DNA of 6,516 nucleotides from Chloroflexota bacterium (GTDB taxonomy: Bacteria > Chloroflexota > UBA11872), in assembly GCA_028875175.1 (NCBI GenBank), contig JAPPFO010000023.1:25494-32009 (forward strand). Reading direction: 5' to 3'. Of this stretch, positions 5,051-6,516 are shown one piece after another (positions within the stretch are counted from its first letter, which is position 1; each line of letters begins with the position of its first letter). A model generated the notes under the pieces. It made no database searches. It was given only the letters and a program-made list of their open reading frames with translations, and was not told where the DNA came from. Position numbers and translations under genes: made by a program.

Positions 5051-5860
5051 TCAGGCGACGATATCGCGACGCCGAAAGATTGCGAGCGCGATGGCCGAGC
5101 TAACCAGCGCGGTAACGCCCAACACCAGGGTGTCTCGCCAGATGAAGTCACCGGGCCCCAGCTGGTCCACCGGGTTCCAGTAGCCGAAGATGCTGATCTT
5201 CTCAAGCCACTCCAGGTTGGACGCGATGTCGGCCACGATCAGCAGCACGAACATGATCACAATGATGCCGGCGGCCAGGCCGTAGGTTCGGCCGGGCTGC
5301 AGGATCAGCGTTGCCAGCAGCAGTCCGCCGCCGGCCACGGCCAGCGTAAAGACCAGCATCTGCAGGTGGACCACCAGCAATTCGAGCGCGCCCAGGTCGA
5401 CCTCCCTGGCCCAGATGGCCGCGCCGATCAGGATTGCGACATATGACGCGGCAACGACCACGGTGGTGAGGACCAGCAGGGCGGCAATGCGCGACAGCAG
5501 GAAGCGCGTGCGGCTCATCGGCGCCGCCAGCAGCACGTCCAGCGTGCCGGTTCCAAAGTCGCGTGTGATCAGCCCGGCCCCGAACCAGACGCCGAAATAG
5601 GCCAGCACCAGCATGAGCGTGCTGGTGTACTGCGAACTGAAATAGCTGTAGAACGTGTTCTGCTGGGCCGACGCCCCCGCAACCTGGGTCCCGCCAAAGA
5701 CCTCGCTCCCGCCCATGGCCTGGGTCAGGTCGTCCCAATTCTCGGCGAACAACGGCCACAGGCCCATGATGAGCAAACCGAGGGCCAGGATCCCGAAGTC
5801 AAACCAGAAGATCGCCAACCGGCGCGTGCGCAGGGTCAGGCGGATGACGCTGAGGCTCAT
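5051..5860 (-). CDS. ABC-2 type transporter permease
   Basis: A 269-residue membrane subunit with hydrophobic segments at about 15-38, 80-98, 125-150, 165-187, 193-213 and 243-262. The loop DFGTGTLDVLLAAPMSRTRFL (101-121) is the ABC-2 element with the typical G-T-x-x-x-L-L-x-x-P-x-S-R pattern. A polar outer loop (39-78), rich in Gln, Ser and Tyr, separates helices 1 and 2. The protein ends RRRDIVA, recalling the QRRDIAG ends of the other permeases, although overall it belongs to a different, NatB-like branch. The ATG at 5860 overlaps the ATPase stop as ATGA, and GAGGG lies six bases upstream of it, so the two are translationally coupled. A single permease gene implies a homodimer. The substrate is unknown. 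Its TGA stop is 78 bases before the redoxin TTG, short enough for co-transcription. Confidence 0.88.
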   Translation of the reverse strand: MSLSVIRLTLRTRRLAIFWFDFGILALGLLIMGLWPLFAENWDDLTQAMGGSEVFGGTQVAGASAQQNTFYSYFSSQYTSTLMLVLAYFGVWFGAGLITRDFGTGTLDVLLAAPMSRTRFLLSRIAALLVLTTVVVAASYVAILIGAAIWAREVDLGALELLVVHLQMLVFTLAVAGGGLLLATLILQPGRTYGLAAGIIVIMFVLLIVADIASNLEWLEKISIFGYWNPVDQLGPGDFIWRDTLVLGVTALVSSAIALAIFRRRDIVA

Positions 5861-6516
5861 GCGCCACCCTCGCTCTCGTAGTGCTGCAGGAACGATTCCT
5901 CGAAGCTGGGCTCGTCGGTCTCCAGGTCGACCACCGTGTACCGCGCCAGGGCCTTGATGACCGGATCGATCGATCCGCTGACTTCGAAGCGCGCCGTGCC
6001 GTCTTCGATGCTGATGTCGCTAACGCCGGGAATGCTCAGATCGGCGGGCGCCGCGCCGTCGAAGGCGACCGTGACGCGCCGCGTGCGAGCGACGCTGAGA
6101 TCGGCGACGGTATCCACCTGAACCAGCCGCCCCAGGCGCAGGATGCCGACGCGGTCACAGAGCGCTTCGGCCTCGGACAGCACGTGGGTGGAGAGCAGGA
6201 CGGTGCGGCCCTCGTCGCGCAGCTCGCTGATGATCTTGCCGAACTCCTGCTGCACCAGCGGGTCCAGGCCGCGGGTCGGCTCGTCGACGACGTAGACCGG
6301 AACGTCTTCCTGCAGCGCCCGCACCACCACGACCTTCTGGCGGTTGCCCATCGAGAGGTCGCCGATCTTGCGGGACGTGTCCAGCTCCAACCGTTCGGTC
6401 AACTCGTCGCGCCGTTTGCGAGGCGCGTTGGTCAGATTGCCGAAGGCCTCCAGGTATTGACCCACTTTCATGAACGTGTAGAGGCTGCTGTCGCTGGGCA
6501 GGAAGCTCATCGAATT
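5857..6516 (-). CDS. ABC transporter ATP-binding protein, N-terminus beyond window
   Basis: The C-terminal 219 or so residues of an ATPase are visible; the 5' part with Walker A lies past the right edge. Counting from the Met at 6510, which is internal: FLPSDSSLYTFMKVGQYLEAFG (3-24) is the segment after the Q-loop, the signature is LSMGNRQK (52-59), Walker B VYVVDEP (72-78), the D-loop GLDP (81-84) and the switch His109 in STHVLSEAEALCD. The signature differs from canonical LSGGQ at two positions (M for the second G-site, N for Q-site region), as is usual in ABC-2 drug and sodium exporters. Residues 120-217 form a C-terminal regulatory domain like that of NatA-type proteins, ending SFLQHYESEGGA. 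It overlaps the permease by ATGA, so the pair forms one exporter. No true start codon is present in the window. Confidence 0.92.
   Translation of the reverse strand, partial: NSMSFLPSDSSLYTFMKVGQYLEAFGNLTNAPRKRRDELTERLELDTSRKIGDLSMGNRQKVVVVRALQEDVPVYVVDEPTRGLDPLVQQEFGKIISELRDEGRTVLLSTHVLSEAEALCDRVGILRLGRLVQVDTVADLSVARTRRVTVAFDGAAPADLSIPGVSDISIEDGTARFEVSGSIDPVIKALARYTVVDLETDEPSFEESFLQHYESEGGA

Noticed and set aside
5051..5053. Second in-frame TGA, in the same phase as the redoxin, possibly a Sec codon fusing permease and redoxin
   Set aside because: The permease ends naturally at RRRDIVA, as its relatives end near RRDIAG, and the following codons up to the TTG at 4972 resemble neither family.
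4538..5446. 302-codon plus-strand open frame antisense to redoxin and permease
   Set aside because: It spans two real minus-strand genes and their gap, with Asp/Gln/Arg-rich low-complexity translation; its length reflects base composition.
6511..6516. Half EcoRI site (GAATT) at the right edge, possible cloning boundary
   Set aside because: The next base is not visible, and a five-base match at a window edge proves nothing about library construction.

Overview
The window is GC-rich bacterial DNA in which almost every gene reads leftward (minus strand). The lineage cannot be fixed from the sequence. A GC-rich genome with a probable selenocysteine redoxin and repeated ABC-2 transporters would suit marine or soil Chloroflexota, but that is an inference. 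No rRNA, tRNA, CRISPR array or insertion sequence was seen.

Layout in the direction of transcription, right to left. (1) An ABC-2 exporter pair: an ATPase cut by the right edge of the window (5857-6516) overlaps its six-helix permease (5051-5860) by ATGA. (2) A redoxin/AhpC-type thioredoxin-fold protein (4475-4972), whose frame is interrupted by one TGA exactly where the first redox-active Cys of a W-C-x-x-C centre belongs. The frame resumes in phase with P-N-C and the rest of a normal redoxin, and hairpins resembling a bacterial SECIS lie just downstream. The best reading is a UxxC selenoprotein. (3) A second ABC system: a 10-residue leader peptide (4307-4339) overlaps a BcrA/LanF-like ATPase (3396-4310), which overlaps permease A (2521-3399); a paralogous permease B follows (1536-2438). 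This one-ATPase, two-permease order matches LanFEG/BcrABC self-immunity or peptide-resistance exporters. The leader of permease B carries a decayed copy of the ATPase 3' end, a footprint of the tandem duplication that made the two permeases. (4) A glycine-rich orphan protein (349-1272) with its own sigma-70-like promoter and a strong ribosome binding site. (5) At the left edge, a short plus-strand C-terminal fragment (2-169), possibly of an amidohydrolase, converging on the orphan gene.

The two exporters look like independent, translationally coupled units. The redoxin sits between them and may be co-transcribed with the upstream pair. The selenocysteine redoxin is the most interesting item, followed by the coupled leader peptide and the duplication scar.
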